A stretch of DNA of 64,000 nucleotides from positions 7,096,840 through 7,160,839 of the forward strand of contig JAYGXS010000008.1 of the NCBI GenBank assembly GCA_036362985.1, in the 5' to 3' direction. This document shows, piece by piece, positions 47,380-58,654 of the stretch (positions within the stretch are counted from its first letter, which is position 1; the number at the start of each line of letters is the position of its first letter). The notes beneath the pieces were generated by a model. The model was not told the origin of the DNA. It did not search any database and saw only the letters and a program-made list of their open reading frames with translations. This stretch comes from Ligula intestinalis (Eukaryota; Platyhelminthes; Cestoda; Diphyllobothriidea; Diphyllobothriidae). A program made the translations under genes and the position numbers.

Positions 47380-48189
47380 CTTGCACAAGAACGAATAAAC
47401 AGTTGCTGTTTTACGCTTGATGTGAGTTAGTAGACCCTACGTGCAAAGATTTGTCATGTGTCTGTTGACACTTTTTGTTCCGGGGTACCAGGCTTCGCGA
47501 AATTCTCGTGCCCTTTTTGTGTGAGTCGTTCACTTCATTTCTGATCACTTCATTTCTGTCATCAGCGAAGACGTCGGCTTATGCGCGATGCAGCTCTATC
47601 TCTCGATATAGAACAGAAACCCAATGTCCCTTACCGCATGGCAACAGTAGATAATGTGGCTTTCAACACTAATCCCTACAACCTGCATGTTCCCCTATGA
47701 AAACGGTGGTCGTAGTGTTTTATCGGCTGTGAATTAAGACACGCAGTGGAATATACTTTAATAAATGCTAAATGCATTTTTTATTTTACTGTATTAAGAA
47801 GTGCAGTTGATTTATATCTGTAAATTTTCTTAACCTGCATTATCATTTGACATATTGCAAAAAAATCCGATTATCAAACTACAGGTTTCTTAAATTTCAC
47901 GAAAATTTGAGGTGGAGGTTAAAAGATCGTCTACTTTAGCTTACCTGTTGTCCAACTTACCGCTCTGGAGTTAGATTAGTATATTCCGCGGCGCAAGGTG
48001 CCGCAAACATTTTCAATTTAAACGCATAAAAATCTGCTCCAAGTGGCCGTGGGAAGCAATTTTGACTACATTTTTCACTTAACGTTTACATTTAAAGATT
48101 TCCTTCCTTGCCTATCCTATTTCCCCACCCCATTAAACTCTATAACCACCGTTTTTGCAGAACAAAGTGCTGGGACTAGAGGTATATGA
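47380..48189. other. No gene recognised
   Basis: Contains a short tandem duplication (GAAATGAAGTGA twice on the minus strand near 47535-47565). No supported frame. Confidence 0.45.
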
Positions 48190-48540
48190 GTGGGGCTTCA
48201 TAAGCTACTTTTGTGTACCCACATTCTGCGTGCTAATTGTCCTTGCGTCTTCATAAGCCGTACAGGTCAGCAACTTGGGGCACGCATATACGAACATAAG
48301 CTCACAGTCTCAAGACAGGATTCATTGCCTATCATGTTTGCGGACGCTATTTATTGTTATCAGTGCTTTAATTTGGACGAAAATCAAGTGGTCAGCACGT
48401 GTAACACAAAGCAAGCACGATAATTTCTTGAAGTTTGGCACTCCAACACAAACATCATCAAAAGACACGTGGATCTCGATTCACATTACGAAGTTTCACG
48501 CGCATGGTTCACTCACTGGCGCCCAGCGTTAAAACAATAA
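48190..48540 (+). mobile_element. PLE GIY-YIG domain with one stop
   Basis: A single frame runs to a final TAA at 48538-48540 with one in-frame TAA at 48421-48423. It reads LRANCPCVFISRTGQQLGAR, IYEHKLTVSRQDSL, FNLDENQVVSTCNTKQAR, stop, FLEVWHSNTNIIKRHVDL. It keeps the conserved cysteine, the YIG-equivalent FIS, the Arg of LGAR and the HEHKL-like helix. The first strand of the nuclease is only partly recognisable. It differs clearly from the 9728 and 40590 lineages. No RT is attached. Confidence 0.8.
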
Positions 48541-49589
48541 CTGTATATCCTTGCCCGGCCGAGTAGAAATTCACTGATTCTGCAAGTCCCTGAAACGTGG
48601 CCCAAAATCCTCATCCCCTTTCACTTGCAGCACCAATCGCGGCACGATTCGCGTCACCTTAACTTCCCCCACCCCCGCCTCTGTTCTGCGTCAACTCTCT
48701 GCCCTAACTTTCGAAAGCAACAATCCCAGCCATCACTTTCCATGTAGAAAATTCATTAGTTAATCTCGATTTTCCGACGAGCTTGTTTCCTTCATGTATA
48801 TTTCTGTATTTTGTTTTTGGAGAGGGGGAATAGTTTTGTCTCAGTTTTTTGTGGTGGATGCAACCAATAACCTTCACATTGCGCAGTCTAAACTTACCAT
48901 TTCATTTAAAAGGACGGATGTTTTTTAAAAAGTGTGTCTGCTTTGCGTTTTTTTTATCATACAGCTTTTTTTTTTACATTGAGTGATTTTTTGTTAACAA
49001 AAATTGTCATCTATCGTAAGCCCTGAGTATGCAGTATACCTTCATCTTTTGTTGGCCAACCTGCAGAAAGGTTGATGCCTTTTATCACCCGCGCTTTGTC
49101 TAGATCCAATTTTTTCGTAAAAATTTTCAATGATCAGATATCAAATACGCTGTCTTATCTTGTTTTCAATTGTACCTCACAGACGGTTTTCAACCACACA
49201 ATATTTTTTCCTTAAAAGTTGGATCAATTGTTGCACTTGTCATTTTAGAGATATATATGCACAAAGGTAATGCAGTTTCCGATAATCTATTGATTATTTT
49301 TCGGTTTTTAGAATGCACTTTTTCCAAAAAACGCAATAAAATGCGGATATTCATGAGCGCATCAGCAAGCAAATAGACTGCTGCGAAATCTGATAGATCA
49401 GAGAATACGGTAAGTGACTACAATACGACACTAAAAGAGAGGCAATATGTGGAAGACGAATTTGTGTCACTAGGCGTTTTGTGTTCAGAAGGACCATGCG
49501 CATGGGATGAGTGGGGATCATCGGGGATCGGTGAATTTTCATCGAGGAATGTCAATTTTTGCGATCAAATCAGGGCAAACACGGAGCCT
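48541..49589. other. No gene recognised
   Basis: A C-rich patch near 48660-48690, T runs near 48950-48980 and short frames only. Confidence 0.5.
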
Positions 49590-49800
49590 ATGGCTCATTC
49601 TTTCTGCCCAACAGGAGGCAAAATCGTGCTTTACAGTGGTGCACCACCTCATATGGCTGTCTTTTGAAGTCAAACACGGTAATTCTAGTCTCCCCTGTCT
49701 TTATTCACAGCGCTCATCTTTCTCTTCTGTGCAGTTGCTGGTGGAGATGGAGATTCAGCCTAGAAGCAGAGCGGGATGAGTGACTTTTGTAAACGGTCCC
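49590..49800 (+). repeat. Possible diverged SINE-A
   Basis: GGTGCACCACCTCATATGGC, TCTAGTCTCCCCTGTCTTTA and GCAGAGCGGGATGAGTGA resemble SINE-A blocks in the right order, but the head and most of the body are not recognisable. Confidence 0.3.
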
Positions 49801-50689
49801 TGGAGACCCACCTCCTTGTCCAATGTTCACGGAACCTATTGGTTGGGCAGTCTCCTTTTATATCAGTGTGCAAATGGGCTGTTCGTCATCGTTGATGTTT
49901 GCAACCTTTTATGCCTTGGAGCTCACAAAGGTGCTTCGCCCGGGATGTTGGCCATTGCGCAGCGTGCTAACTGAAAGTGTGCGCAATTTCTAGATGTAAC
50001 GTGCCCATTAATACTTTTTTAAAACAGGAAATAGCAATTAAGTATGTGTCGCCACCCTCGAGCCTTAATTTAACCTCGACGTGGTTCTAGTATCTTGCGA
50101 TTTGCAGGTGAACGTAGCTAAAATATCGGATAAAATAAATTGATTTCACTCTGCTCAACGCGCCTTCTACTGTAACAATAGTAAAACAAATTTACTGCTG
50201 TGTTTTCTCGCATCAGCATCAGACATCTGCAAAATATCATTTTTAAGCTGAATTTCGTTCTTATTTTTTGGGAAACAGTGTGGTTTATCACATTCGCGTT
50301 CATCTGATTTTCACTGATAAAAGACCAGAGAATAACCGTTTCCTGAAAAGGCTATCTAACACCTTCTGTCTTTATTTTAATCGTTTTTTATATATAAACG
50401 CGCATACTCAAAAGATTTTTTCCGGGGAAGTAAGTAATGCAGGAAATGTATTGAATTTCGAAAAACCTCCAAGTTCATTCATTTCCTTTAAATAAATGTG
50501 GCTGAAAATAATGTGTGCTTTAGAAGAGGGCTTTTTGAGCTTCAGTTTCGATCAAACTACTTCATAATGAACACGATTTCCATCAGTGCCCATCTGCAAG
50601 TTTAAATACCGTAATTTTGTTTACGGCTTCAAATTTAGCACTCTGAGCACTAACGGAAGGCCGTTGTTCTGCCCTGCTTTGGACCTCAT
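49801..50689. other. No gene recognised
   Basis: Short frames only; no repeats noticed. Confidence 0.5.
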
Positions 50690-50975
50690 TCCTTGGGCTC
50701 TGACAGCAGCTGTAACAGCTGCTAGTTTGAGCGGGTTGTAGTGCTGGCAAAGACAAGGGATACTGAAATGGCCATTTCGGGCTTATTAGCCATCGTCAGC
50801 CAGCCATACCCAGACCCAAAATGTGCACCACCCAAGGCTCGAACCCGCGACTCTTTGCTCAGAAATCAAACATTCTAACCACTAAGCCACGAGCTCGTTG
50901 TTTTGCCAGTTTAGGTCAGGGGATATTAACACTCGTTAAAGAACGTTCAGAGACCGCTAATGGAACTCACCTATC
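50690..50975 (-). repeat. SINE-A, near full length
   Basis: The clearest minus-strand copy. In order on that strand: TGAGTTCCATTAGCGG, CCTAAACTGGCAAAAC, the head GAGCTCGTGGCTTAGTGG (A box), GTCGCGGGTTCGAGCC (B box, near consensus), GGTGCACA, TGGGTATGGCTGGCTGACGA, GGCTAATAAGCCCGAAATGG, CCTTGTCTTTGCCAGCACTA and CAGCTGTTACAGCTGCTGTC. Confidence 0.8.
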
Positions 50976-51047
50976 GAGTTCCGCCTTCGAAATGAACTTC
51001 ATTTCTTGGGCCATGATAACATCTGTATGAATGAGTAATAAAGACGG

Positions 51048-51145
51048 ATATTACTGCTGGTCTGCTCTCAGAGCCCGAGAAATGTATTCCATGGCAGAAC
51101 TCAACAGGTGAGTTCTGCTAGCAGTTGGTGAACGTTCGTCAAAAA
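51048..51145 (+). repeat. SINE-A tail monomer fragment
   Basis: GCTCTCAGAGCCCGAGAAAT, AACAGGTGAGTTCTGC and GTTGGTGAACGTTCGTCA match the tail monomer. Opposite orientation to 50690-50975. Confidence 0.6.
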
Positions 51146-52179
51146 ATAAGGCATAGACCCTGTTGGTTCCTTATTACTGTAGCATTAATGAATGAAGATA
51201 GATGACCATTAATACGGAAAGATACAGTAGACTATTTATCTTATGCAATCCTGCGATTTAAATAAAAATAAGTTTTTTTGGGTACACTGGGTCTTCTTAT
51301 TATAATTTATTGACCCCAATTGTGGTTCAGAAAGCCCCTTACTAATGAACTCTGCGTTTTTAATATTTTAGAATTTAGGCGAAATTGGAGGTTGCCGGAC
51401 ATTTAGTAGGCCTTTTTCGCCATTTTTAATATATCAAAGAAAATAGTCTATCGTTCTATTACGCTGGGCTATAACAGATCGTAACACTAAGCGAGGAATT
51501 CTCCCAAGAATTCTCTTTAAGAACAGGAAAGTGTAATCTTAAGTAAGTGATGATAACGTGAATAAAAATGTGATAAATCTGGTTTTGTTTTGCGGAAACG
51601 CGGAACAAATTAACCTTTAACTCTTTCTTAATGGGCAAATTTTCGACATTTTTGCCACAAAACGCCGATATAATCTTGTTTGACGCCAGAAATCTGGACC
51701 GTAAACAATTACGCGTATGAGGTTCTGCGGAGATAAATGCCCACAACAAGCTTTGTTAGATTCAAAGCGCGTGATAAGTTGCTTTTTTATGATGTAATTT
51801 CTGGTACTGCAAAATTTAGAAACGGAATGGACAGAAGTTTGACACTCTTCACAAAATCTTGATAAGCATTCGGCTACGCTAAGCTGCACTTACAATCTTA
51901 GATCGAGGTTTAAAAATAAGAAAAACTGCAGCAAAAATGGTCCAATAAAAAGAGTGAAAGGTTAAATTTTTCATCCAAAGCAGACCTTATATCCCAGAAT
52001 TTTAAGAAAGTCAAAGGTGACCAAATCTTCTCATAATTACTTTGGCGTTAGCTTATGAAACCGTAAAGTAAGCAGGAAAATATGCAACTAAAGGGTTTGT
52101 TAAAAAGTAACTTTTTCTAGTAGTTTTCCATTAAAATTAGCCGTATTATTCATTTAGGTTTGTTGACGCTTATGTTTAA
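51146..52179. other. No gene recognised
   Basis: AT-rich; minus-strand frames at 51459-51889 overlap each other and lack any signature. Confidence 0.5.
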
Positions 52180-52420
52180 GCTGCTGTAGAGGACCGAAAA
52201 GTGAAGTCCAAGGCAAAATGCGGAGCAAGACGAGTGATTTCCGTTGGCGCTCGGTAAAAATTTATCAACGAGTGTCAATATTTCCCGACCTAAACCGGCA
52301 AGGGCCGTTTGAGGCTCAAACGGTGCACCATTTGGGCCTGGCAGTGACTGACTGACGACGACATTAAACGTCAGAAACGGACATTCCAATCCCCTTTATC
52401 TTTGCCGGTGACATTACCAA
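52180..52420 (+). repeat. SINE-A with head deleted
   Basis: GAGCAAGACGAGTGATTTCC, GCGCTCGGTAAAAATTTATC, TATTTCCCGACCTAAACCGG, GGTGCACCATTTGGGCCTGG and CTGACTGACGACG follow the family order. The A-box part between CCGGCAA and TTTGAGGCTC is missing, leaving only the end of the head. Confidence 0.7.
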
Positions 52421-53947
52421 TTCTAAAGTCTTGGTGCTGAAATCGAACTACGGTCAAAAACTGTTATTGGCGCACTTTGTGACCAAAACCTTCAAAACGT
52501 GGCAAATCTTTTTTAAGCTGAACCCGATCCTCTTTCCTTGACAATAATGCGAATCCTTACCTTATGCTTCCACCTGGGTTTTATAAACTTAGGATTCATT
52601 TTTTTAGACTAAACATCATAGTATACAGCATACGAAATGCTTCTTCAATTTCCAGCAATCTCGGAATTCACCAAAATCCTGCCAGGTTACCTGAAATACA
52701 ATGACCTGAACACACAGTTTCCTTAACTAAGTGAATTTCTAGGCACCAAATCCACTCAAAATACCAAAATTACAGAGCTACTCACTCTAATGTTAACCCA
52801 AAACATTCTTGATTTAGGTTATTTCCTGTAAATTAGGGAACAGGTATTACTGGCCAGATGCCAAAATAATACTCCTGTTTATTGAGCCAGTAACTGATTT
52901 TCATCCCACGTTTAATTATTTCACTCCTAAAACGTCTTTAATACTATGACAAGCCTGTTTAGCTCACATGGCTGGTTTCAACATAAACAACACGAACTTC
53001 GAATAAGCTTAGTTACATACATATCAATAAATGCATACTTGGTGGAGAACGCCGCTGGCAGTACATGAGAATAATCATCGCACATATTGCAAATGGCTTT
53101 GCGCTAAACTTAAGAAAAAACTCCGTTAAGATAAAGTTTAGATTAGGGTTGAAATAAGAGTGGTAGGTTTAAAATGTGGGAATGGTTAGAGTTCGTGGAA
53201 TTGAACACATTTGGGCACAGTCGTCCTTAGTCCCGTACCCCGATAGGGACATTTGATACCATAACAACCATTTGGAGTAATTTGGCACAATAAGTTAAAG
53301 GAGAACTCAGTTCCCTAGATATGTTTCTCATCTTTTTTGTGAATGCCATAAAAACTACTATTAGTTTGAAAAACAGGAATTTGAAAGCTATCTGATCATA
53401 AGAGTGCTCCGAAAATTAAGAATAATTCACTGCCTTGGCTTAAACAGGATTTGCCTTTAATTTTCTGAGAGCACTTATTGTAGCTTGTCATACCAAGGAA
53501 TAGCATTTCATGAAATATATTCATCATAATGTCTTACGAACAGATGTTTCATAATTATTGCTTTGCCGTCACAATGCTTCTGTAAGAGGCAGCACACGTA
53601 TGCATGGTACTTTGTAAAAAATCAAAACGAATTAATTTGACTGCTTGCCGTAGAAAGGCGTGCTTATTCACCAGACCTCTTGGTATTAAATTTGCAGGAC
53701 GAGCGTATGCCACTTTTTCAAAAGAAAATGTCAGCTTGATATAAATATGTGGGGGACACCAATCTGTTTGAGGAGCACATACGTTCCATTTTCGCCCTCG
53801 AGATCATTGAAGAACCCGCGCGTTCAGTTGCATAGCAACCGATAGAATGAAAATATTCGGATGCATACCTCCAAAGACACCAGCAGCATGGCAGGAGCAC
53901 TCAGCATGAGACATAGTCAAGACCTTCTCGCATACAGACCGAAAGAG
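52421..53947. other. No gene recognised; right end may be ITS1-derived
   Basis: AT-rich to about 53700. The 250 bases next to the rRNA fragment (53700-53947) are more GC-balanced and lie where ITS1 would follow an antisense 18S gene; I cannot confirm that. Confidence 0.45.
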
Positions 53948-54640
53948 TAATGAGCCTTCCACAGGTTCACCAACGGAAGCCTTGTTACGACTTTTACTCC
54001 CTCTAACTGATCCCATTCTATCGTCTTCTCGGCACCCCTCGAGTACCAACCTTCTGGCTGATACTGCAAAGGCATCAATCTGAGGAACTTGCTTAACCAT
54101 TCACTCAATAGTAGCGACGGACGGTGTATGCAGAGGGCAGGGACGTAATCAATGCAAGCTTCTGACTTGCACAAACTAGAAATTCCTCGTTCACGGGGAA
54201 CAATTTTAAGCCGCAATTCCTGTCATGGTGGTGACTGACCAGTTTGTCCAACCGTTTCGGGCCAGAAGTTCAGACTCGTTTGCACCCTCATTGTAGTGCG
54301 CGTGTGGCCCCGGACATCGAAGGGCATCACAAACCTGCTATTGTTCGATGCCGTAAACATTGCTAATGCTTAGCACTCTAAGAAGTAGATAAACCTGCGC
54401 AATACCCAGAGGCAACCGCCGGACCCACCCAAACACCCTTCACGCCCCCACGAACACAACTCGCCTAAGAGGAGCTCACAGCGTCCCGATATAAGTGAGC
54501 ATATGTGAGCAGTTTTGCCAAAGCACCGCCAACACAGAAACATAGAACAGGCGTACTAATTAGCAGGCTAGAGTCTGGTTCGTTATCGGAATTCATCACA
54601 GAAATCGCTCCACCAAACAAGAACGGTCATGCACGTCCCG
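53948..54640 (-). rRNA. 18S (SSU) rRNA 3' portion, antisense pseudogene
   Basis: The plus strand is the complement of the 3' end of nuclear small-subunit rDNA. It starts TAATGAGCCTTCCACAGG with the universal GGTTCACC...CGGAAGCCTTGTTACGAC primer-site region. It includes GTAGCGACGGACGGTGTATG and GGGCAGGGACGTAATCAATG (decoding-region helix 44), AATTCCTCGTTCACGGGG and CGAAGGGCATCACAAACCTG. It extends to CAGGCTAGAGTCTGGTTCGT, TATCGGAATTCATCACAG and AATCGCTCCACCAAACAAGA at about 54630. So about 690 bases of the 3' region are present in order. Many substitutions at normally invariant sites (e.g. GACGGGCGGTGTGTAC appears as GACGGACGGTGTATGC) show decay. The 5' side ends at a SINE-A head. Confidence 0.92.
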
Positions 54641-54720
54641 CATGTGGATTACTCAGGATTCGAAGCAGGGACTTTGTTCAGTTAACACAACACTCTACCA
54701 TTTTACCACGAGCTCGTAGT
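54641..54720 (-). repeat. SINE-A tRNA-like head
   Basis: On the minus strand GAGCTCGTGGTAAAATGG (A box) and GCTTCGAATCCTGAG (B box close to GGTTCGAATCC). Ends do not pair as an acceptor stem, so not a tRNA gene. It abuts the rRNA fragment. Confidence 0.65.
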
Positions 54721-54999
54721 TCTTTGTGGAGATCAAAAATATGAAAGTGATAATTACAGGAAGTTCCATCAGCTTTAAGAAAAGACTTGTGTCATAAGTA
54801 TCCCTGGAACAAGTGGTCGAGAGAAATTGCATGAAATCAGTCGGAAAAAGCACAGCATACGGCAAACAAATAACCTCTTTCATCTAAGCGTAAAGGTTTG
54901 AGCTCATGAACGGTCAACTGTTTTAATCTTATTATCGAGTTCAACTGGACGTAGAAGGCTCATCCACCAATAAGATTATCGTTAGCATCTCTTTATGCC

Positions 55000-55460
55000 G
55001 TTCTGTCTTGAAAGTTGACTGTGTAACGTTTCACGGGTGGTCGTATAAAGGCGGACACAAGCGCGCGAAAGAAATGCCGACAAAGACAGAGTGAGACGAA
55101 AGATAGAGTTTCTTGGTGCCTCTTAATGCTTTACCTTAACAATGAAATACCCAAACAGATGTTTTGGACTGATTCAATTGTTCGCCTTGATAATTATTTA
55201 CATAGGCAGATGTTCAATATTATCAGTGCAGGGCTACCTGGGAACAAAAATCCAATTTAAATGAGCAGATTAAGGGCAGCTTTATGTCTCAAATGAAATC
55301 ATATGCTGCAGGAAATAAACCGATTATTTACGTTAAAGAATAGAGGGAAAGAAAGGCTATGACCGTTTTGTTTCGTGATATATATGGAATGGAACTATGT
55401 TGCTTGCTGCGTGAATGAAACCTTTGACAAGCATACTAAAAAGGTCTTTACAGGCAACAA
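55000..55460 (+). repeat. Low-copy repeat Rep-D, unit 1
   Basis: Aligns with 56385-56830 and 58655-59090: TTTCACGGGTGGTCGTATAA, GAAAGAAATGCCGACAAAGA, CAGATGTTTTGGACTGATTC, CAATTGTTCGCCTTGATAAT and AGGCAGATGTTCAAT, in the same order and orientation. Non-coding. Confidence 0.7.
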
Positions 55461-55532
55461 TTGCTGTTTCACTCCATGTTATAGCACGTTTTTACAAATA
55501 TATAGTAGTATTAGGCACAGGAGGATTACCAG

Positions 55533-55880
55533 GTGTTTACTAAGTATTTCATAAGACAATTTCTGGTGACAGCCTGCTTTAGGGCTTACAACGGAACCCA
55601 AATCCTCAGAGCTATATCATACGGGATCGAATGTCTTAAGGGGCATGTAATTGTGGCAATAAGGGAACCCTCCTGCTACTTTGACACCCCTATCCGCTGC
55701 TGCTCTCTGGTTATGCCTTTTATGAAAATTTCGCGACGGATATCGAAACATCAGGCGAAAAAAAGTATTCTCCCAGCGATCAAGTCGTCTTCTTCCCTTC
55801 TGCCTCTATCCTCTACCAATGCATCAGATGAACAATCCGCGACGGATTTCGAAACTTCAGGGGAATAAAAATATCGTTCC
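55533..55880 (+). repeat. Motif-R tandem copies with PLE-tail-like frame
   Basis: Two direct motif-R copies: GAAAC at 55745-55749 and, better preserved, CAGATGA at 55825-55831 with AATCCG/CGGATT arms and GAAAC at 55851-55855. A 111-codon frame ends NASDEQSATDFETSGE-stop at the second copy. The same ending (…SNEVSATDFETSGE-stop) can be read at 31151-31199, so it may be the C-terminus of a PLE-associated protein. No other domain is visible. Confidence 0.55.
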
Positions 55881-56009
55881 AATGATCAGTTACGCTTTTC
55901 AGAAATGTATTAGTTTTATACCAGGGAAAGGAACACATGACTATTATAAAATCTAATATCTAGTAATCACCAACGTATTATCATGAAAAAAAATACAATG
56001 AAAATATTA

Positions 56010-56350
56010 CAATTTAATTCATGAGTTAAAAAAACTGAATTTTTGAACAAATTAATACATTTAAAAAGCCATAACCACAAATCACATATTGCAGAATCCT
56101 GGGTGTTTTTTTTCTGCGGTGAGACCATGAATAGGCTTTTACAATGATCCCTAAGCTATTTATCGCTCCGCAAGATGTTAAATCAACTGGGACTACGATG
56201 ATCAGTTACGCTTTTTATATATGTATAGTCATCAATGGTCCAAAACTACGCCAAGGGCATGAAGAAGTCGAATTCTGGCTTTATTCTATCTTAAACTTGG
56301 ATAAAATGTTTTATCTTTAATGCTCCGAGGTAAAACTTGGCAGCATCGGT
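56010..56350 (+). repeat. Rep-D flank block, copy 1
   Basis: TTGCAGAATCCTGGGTGTTT and CGCTCCGCAAGATGTTA correspond to 57255-57400; ATGATCAGTTACGCTTTTTA and GGCTTTATTCTATCTTAAAC correspond to 58380-58560. Confidence 0.5.
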
Positions 56351-56384
56351 AATGCGAGCACTTGATTTTGCCTTGGAACTAAAC

Positions 56385-56830
56385 TTTGTTATGATTCGTG
56401 AGTGGTCGTATAACGACAGATAAAAGTGCGGGAAAAAATGCCGATAAAGCGAGCGTGACAGAAGCTAGAATTTCTTGGCCACTCTAAATACCCTACTTTA
56501 ACAAGAAAATGCCCGAAAAGATGTTTTAGACTTAATTAATTGTTTGTCTTGATAATGAGGAACACAAGCAGATGTTCAATTACATGCTTTTACGGCTTAT
56601 CACTTCAAATAGGTAGAGTAAGTAAACTGCACGTGCAGAAGGAAATAATTTTCTACAAGACATCACCTCAGTATGAAAATCAGAGAATACAAAGAGAAGA
56701 CAGTAAATAACCGTTTTGTTCCTTCATGCATATGGAATCTACTTGCTACTTTCTGTGCAGATACGAATTTTGAAAAATTCTGGGAACGTCTTTACAGGAA
56801 ACGATCGCGTTTTACTCCCTGCTCTAGAAA
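56385..56830 (+). repeat. Low-copy repeat Rep-D, unit 2
   Basis: GATTCGTGAGTGGTCGTATA, AAAATGCCGATAAAGCGAGC, AAAAGATGTTTTAGACTTAA, ATTGTTTGTCTTGATAAT and AAGCAGATGTTCAAT mirror units 1 and 3. Confidence 0.7.
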
Positions 56831-57254
56831 TTTACAGAAAGTAACTTCTATTAGCCAGCAGAAAGTGGCAAGGTTTTTACTTACTGTTTCATCTGAAATT
56901 CCCGGTTATGGTCTATTTTCGAGCTAACAGCGAGAACCAAACCCCAAAATTTTGTTATATTGGACTGATGGTAGTGGACTATATAAAGGTGAGGCAAAAT
57001 GGGACGGAGGAGAAAAACCGAAATATATTATTAAAAAACAGGAAAAAGTGCACATAATTACTATAAAATCTTACCTATAGCACTGACGAAACGTAAGATG
57101 TATAAAATTTTTTAGCAGATTAATAACTGCACAAGTTATTGCATTCATACTGCTTTAACCATCATTAAATTCGCACCTGATGCAAGTAGATTTAAGAAAT
57201 TCGAAATAAGGTAAATTATATTTAAGACATTAAATAAGTGAACATAATGATATG

Positions 57255-57400
57255 TTTAACATAAAAATAATCACCGTTATCAGTGGGGACGTATATCAGA
57301 ATTCTGGGGTTCTTTGCTTTCCGTGGCGAGTCCTACAATTGGCTATTACCGCTTTCCCTAGGCGCAGCAAGATGCTTACAGCACGCGCCAGAATTCGTGC
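57255..57400 (+). repeat. Rep-D flank block, copy 2
   Basis: TATCAGAATTCTGGGGTTCT, TTCCGTGGCGAGTCCTACAA and CGCAGCAAGATGCTTA match 56080-56180. A 98-codon frame crosses it and is treated as chance. Confidence 0.45.
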
Positions 57401-57534
57401 AACATGCCGACATATGCAATCGATTGATACTCTTTCGCTAATGGGTTTTGACTCAGGTTTGGATGCTGATTATCGTGTTATCTGTTCTGAAGCCATTTCA
57501 GTCATGATAGGAGCCCGGCTTATTAACGAGCTTA

Positions 57535-58040
57535 TTTCTGACCGCTAACAAAATGTGTATGCGGTAAGAGGTAACTATTAGAATAGTATGCGTATTATTT
57601 TATTGAGTTTGACTGCATTTATTAAACTAAAATATATCTTATGGAAAAAGGAAACGAAAAAATTATGTCTTATACTCGCTCCGTAAAAAATTACGTCCAC
57701 TTTAAACATCATGCTTAAAGAACGGCAATCTTTTGGTTTTAAGAAAAGTTGCTTAATTGCCGAAAAATTCTGAAACCTACTGACTGCTACACTCGAATTA
57801 AAGGTTTACAGACTACGCACTGTGTGCATCCTGCTTAAAGAAAAGTAAGCTTTTTCCTACATTTTCAGAAAGAAGTCATAGATTTCTTATAACATGCTGG
57901 TTAGATGTTAAACTTGCTCTATACAGTACATACAGCAAGAATAAATTGACCGATACAATGGTATATGAATAAACAGCTCAAAATCATGAAAAAAACTAAT
58001 AATAAGAAACTGTTTCAAAACCAAGAATCACCCTCGTTTA
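57535..58040 (+). repeat. Dispersed repeat Rep-C, copy 2
   Basis: ATTTCTGACCGCTAACAAAA, GACTGCATTTATTAAACTAA, AACCTACTGACTGCTACACT and GGTTTACAGACTACGCACTG align with 38865-39350. Confidence 0.55.
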
Positions 58041-58379
58041 GGAATTATATTCAAAGAATGCATAATTTTTTTATCAAATGAGTACAATAGTTATTTATTC
58101 ATGTATGCTGACCCCTAAATATAGTTTAATTTATAAAAGCAGTCAAAATCAATGCTCAATAACCTTACTTTTCAAGTGGTTACTTTTAACAGCATGCAAG
58201 CCTTGTTTGCGGTCAGATATAAGCTAGTTGAAAAGCTGAGAGCCTTTTTCTAGTGACAGAACTACAGAGTAGACTACACGATTATCAGTAGTCAAACCAA
58301 ATTTAATGCCGATTAATCAAAAAGCATAATTTTTCCCAAATATCGGCATGTTGCACGAGCTCTGGCGCGTACTGTTCCT

Positions 58380-58560
58380 AAGTAGTACTGCAATGATCTG
58401 TTTTACCGTTTATATATGCTACGTCTTCCATGGCCCAGCGATAAGTAGGATGCATGAAGAACTCAAAGTGTGGCTTTACGCCTTCTTAAACCTGGATTAA
58501 ATGCTTTATCTCTTATCCGCTGGCGAGCATCTCGGCTGGGTTACAGTGTGGTTGTTTGGG
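58380..58560 (+). repeat. Rep-D flank block, copy 3
   Basis: CAATGATCTGTTTTACCGTT, GTGGCTTTACGCCTTCTTAA and ACCTGGATTAAATGCTTTAT match 56195-56320. Confidence 0.5.
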
Positions 58561-58654
58561 AAAAAATGGAAACTTTTTCACACCCTTAACGTAGGAACAA
58601 ATTGTTTCCTTTAAACAACGATCATGCAGTCATTGTTTACGATGAAAGCATCCC

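Noticed and set aside
53804..54216. Overlapping minus-strand ORFs of 98-99 codons
   Set aside because: They lie wholly or mostly inside the 18S rRNA fragment and its flank; frames in rRNA are not genes.
57252..57548. 98-codon ORF
   Set aside because: Crosses the Rep-D flank block and its frame is not maintained in the matching copy at 56010-56350.
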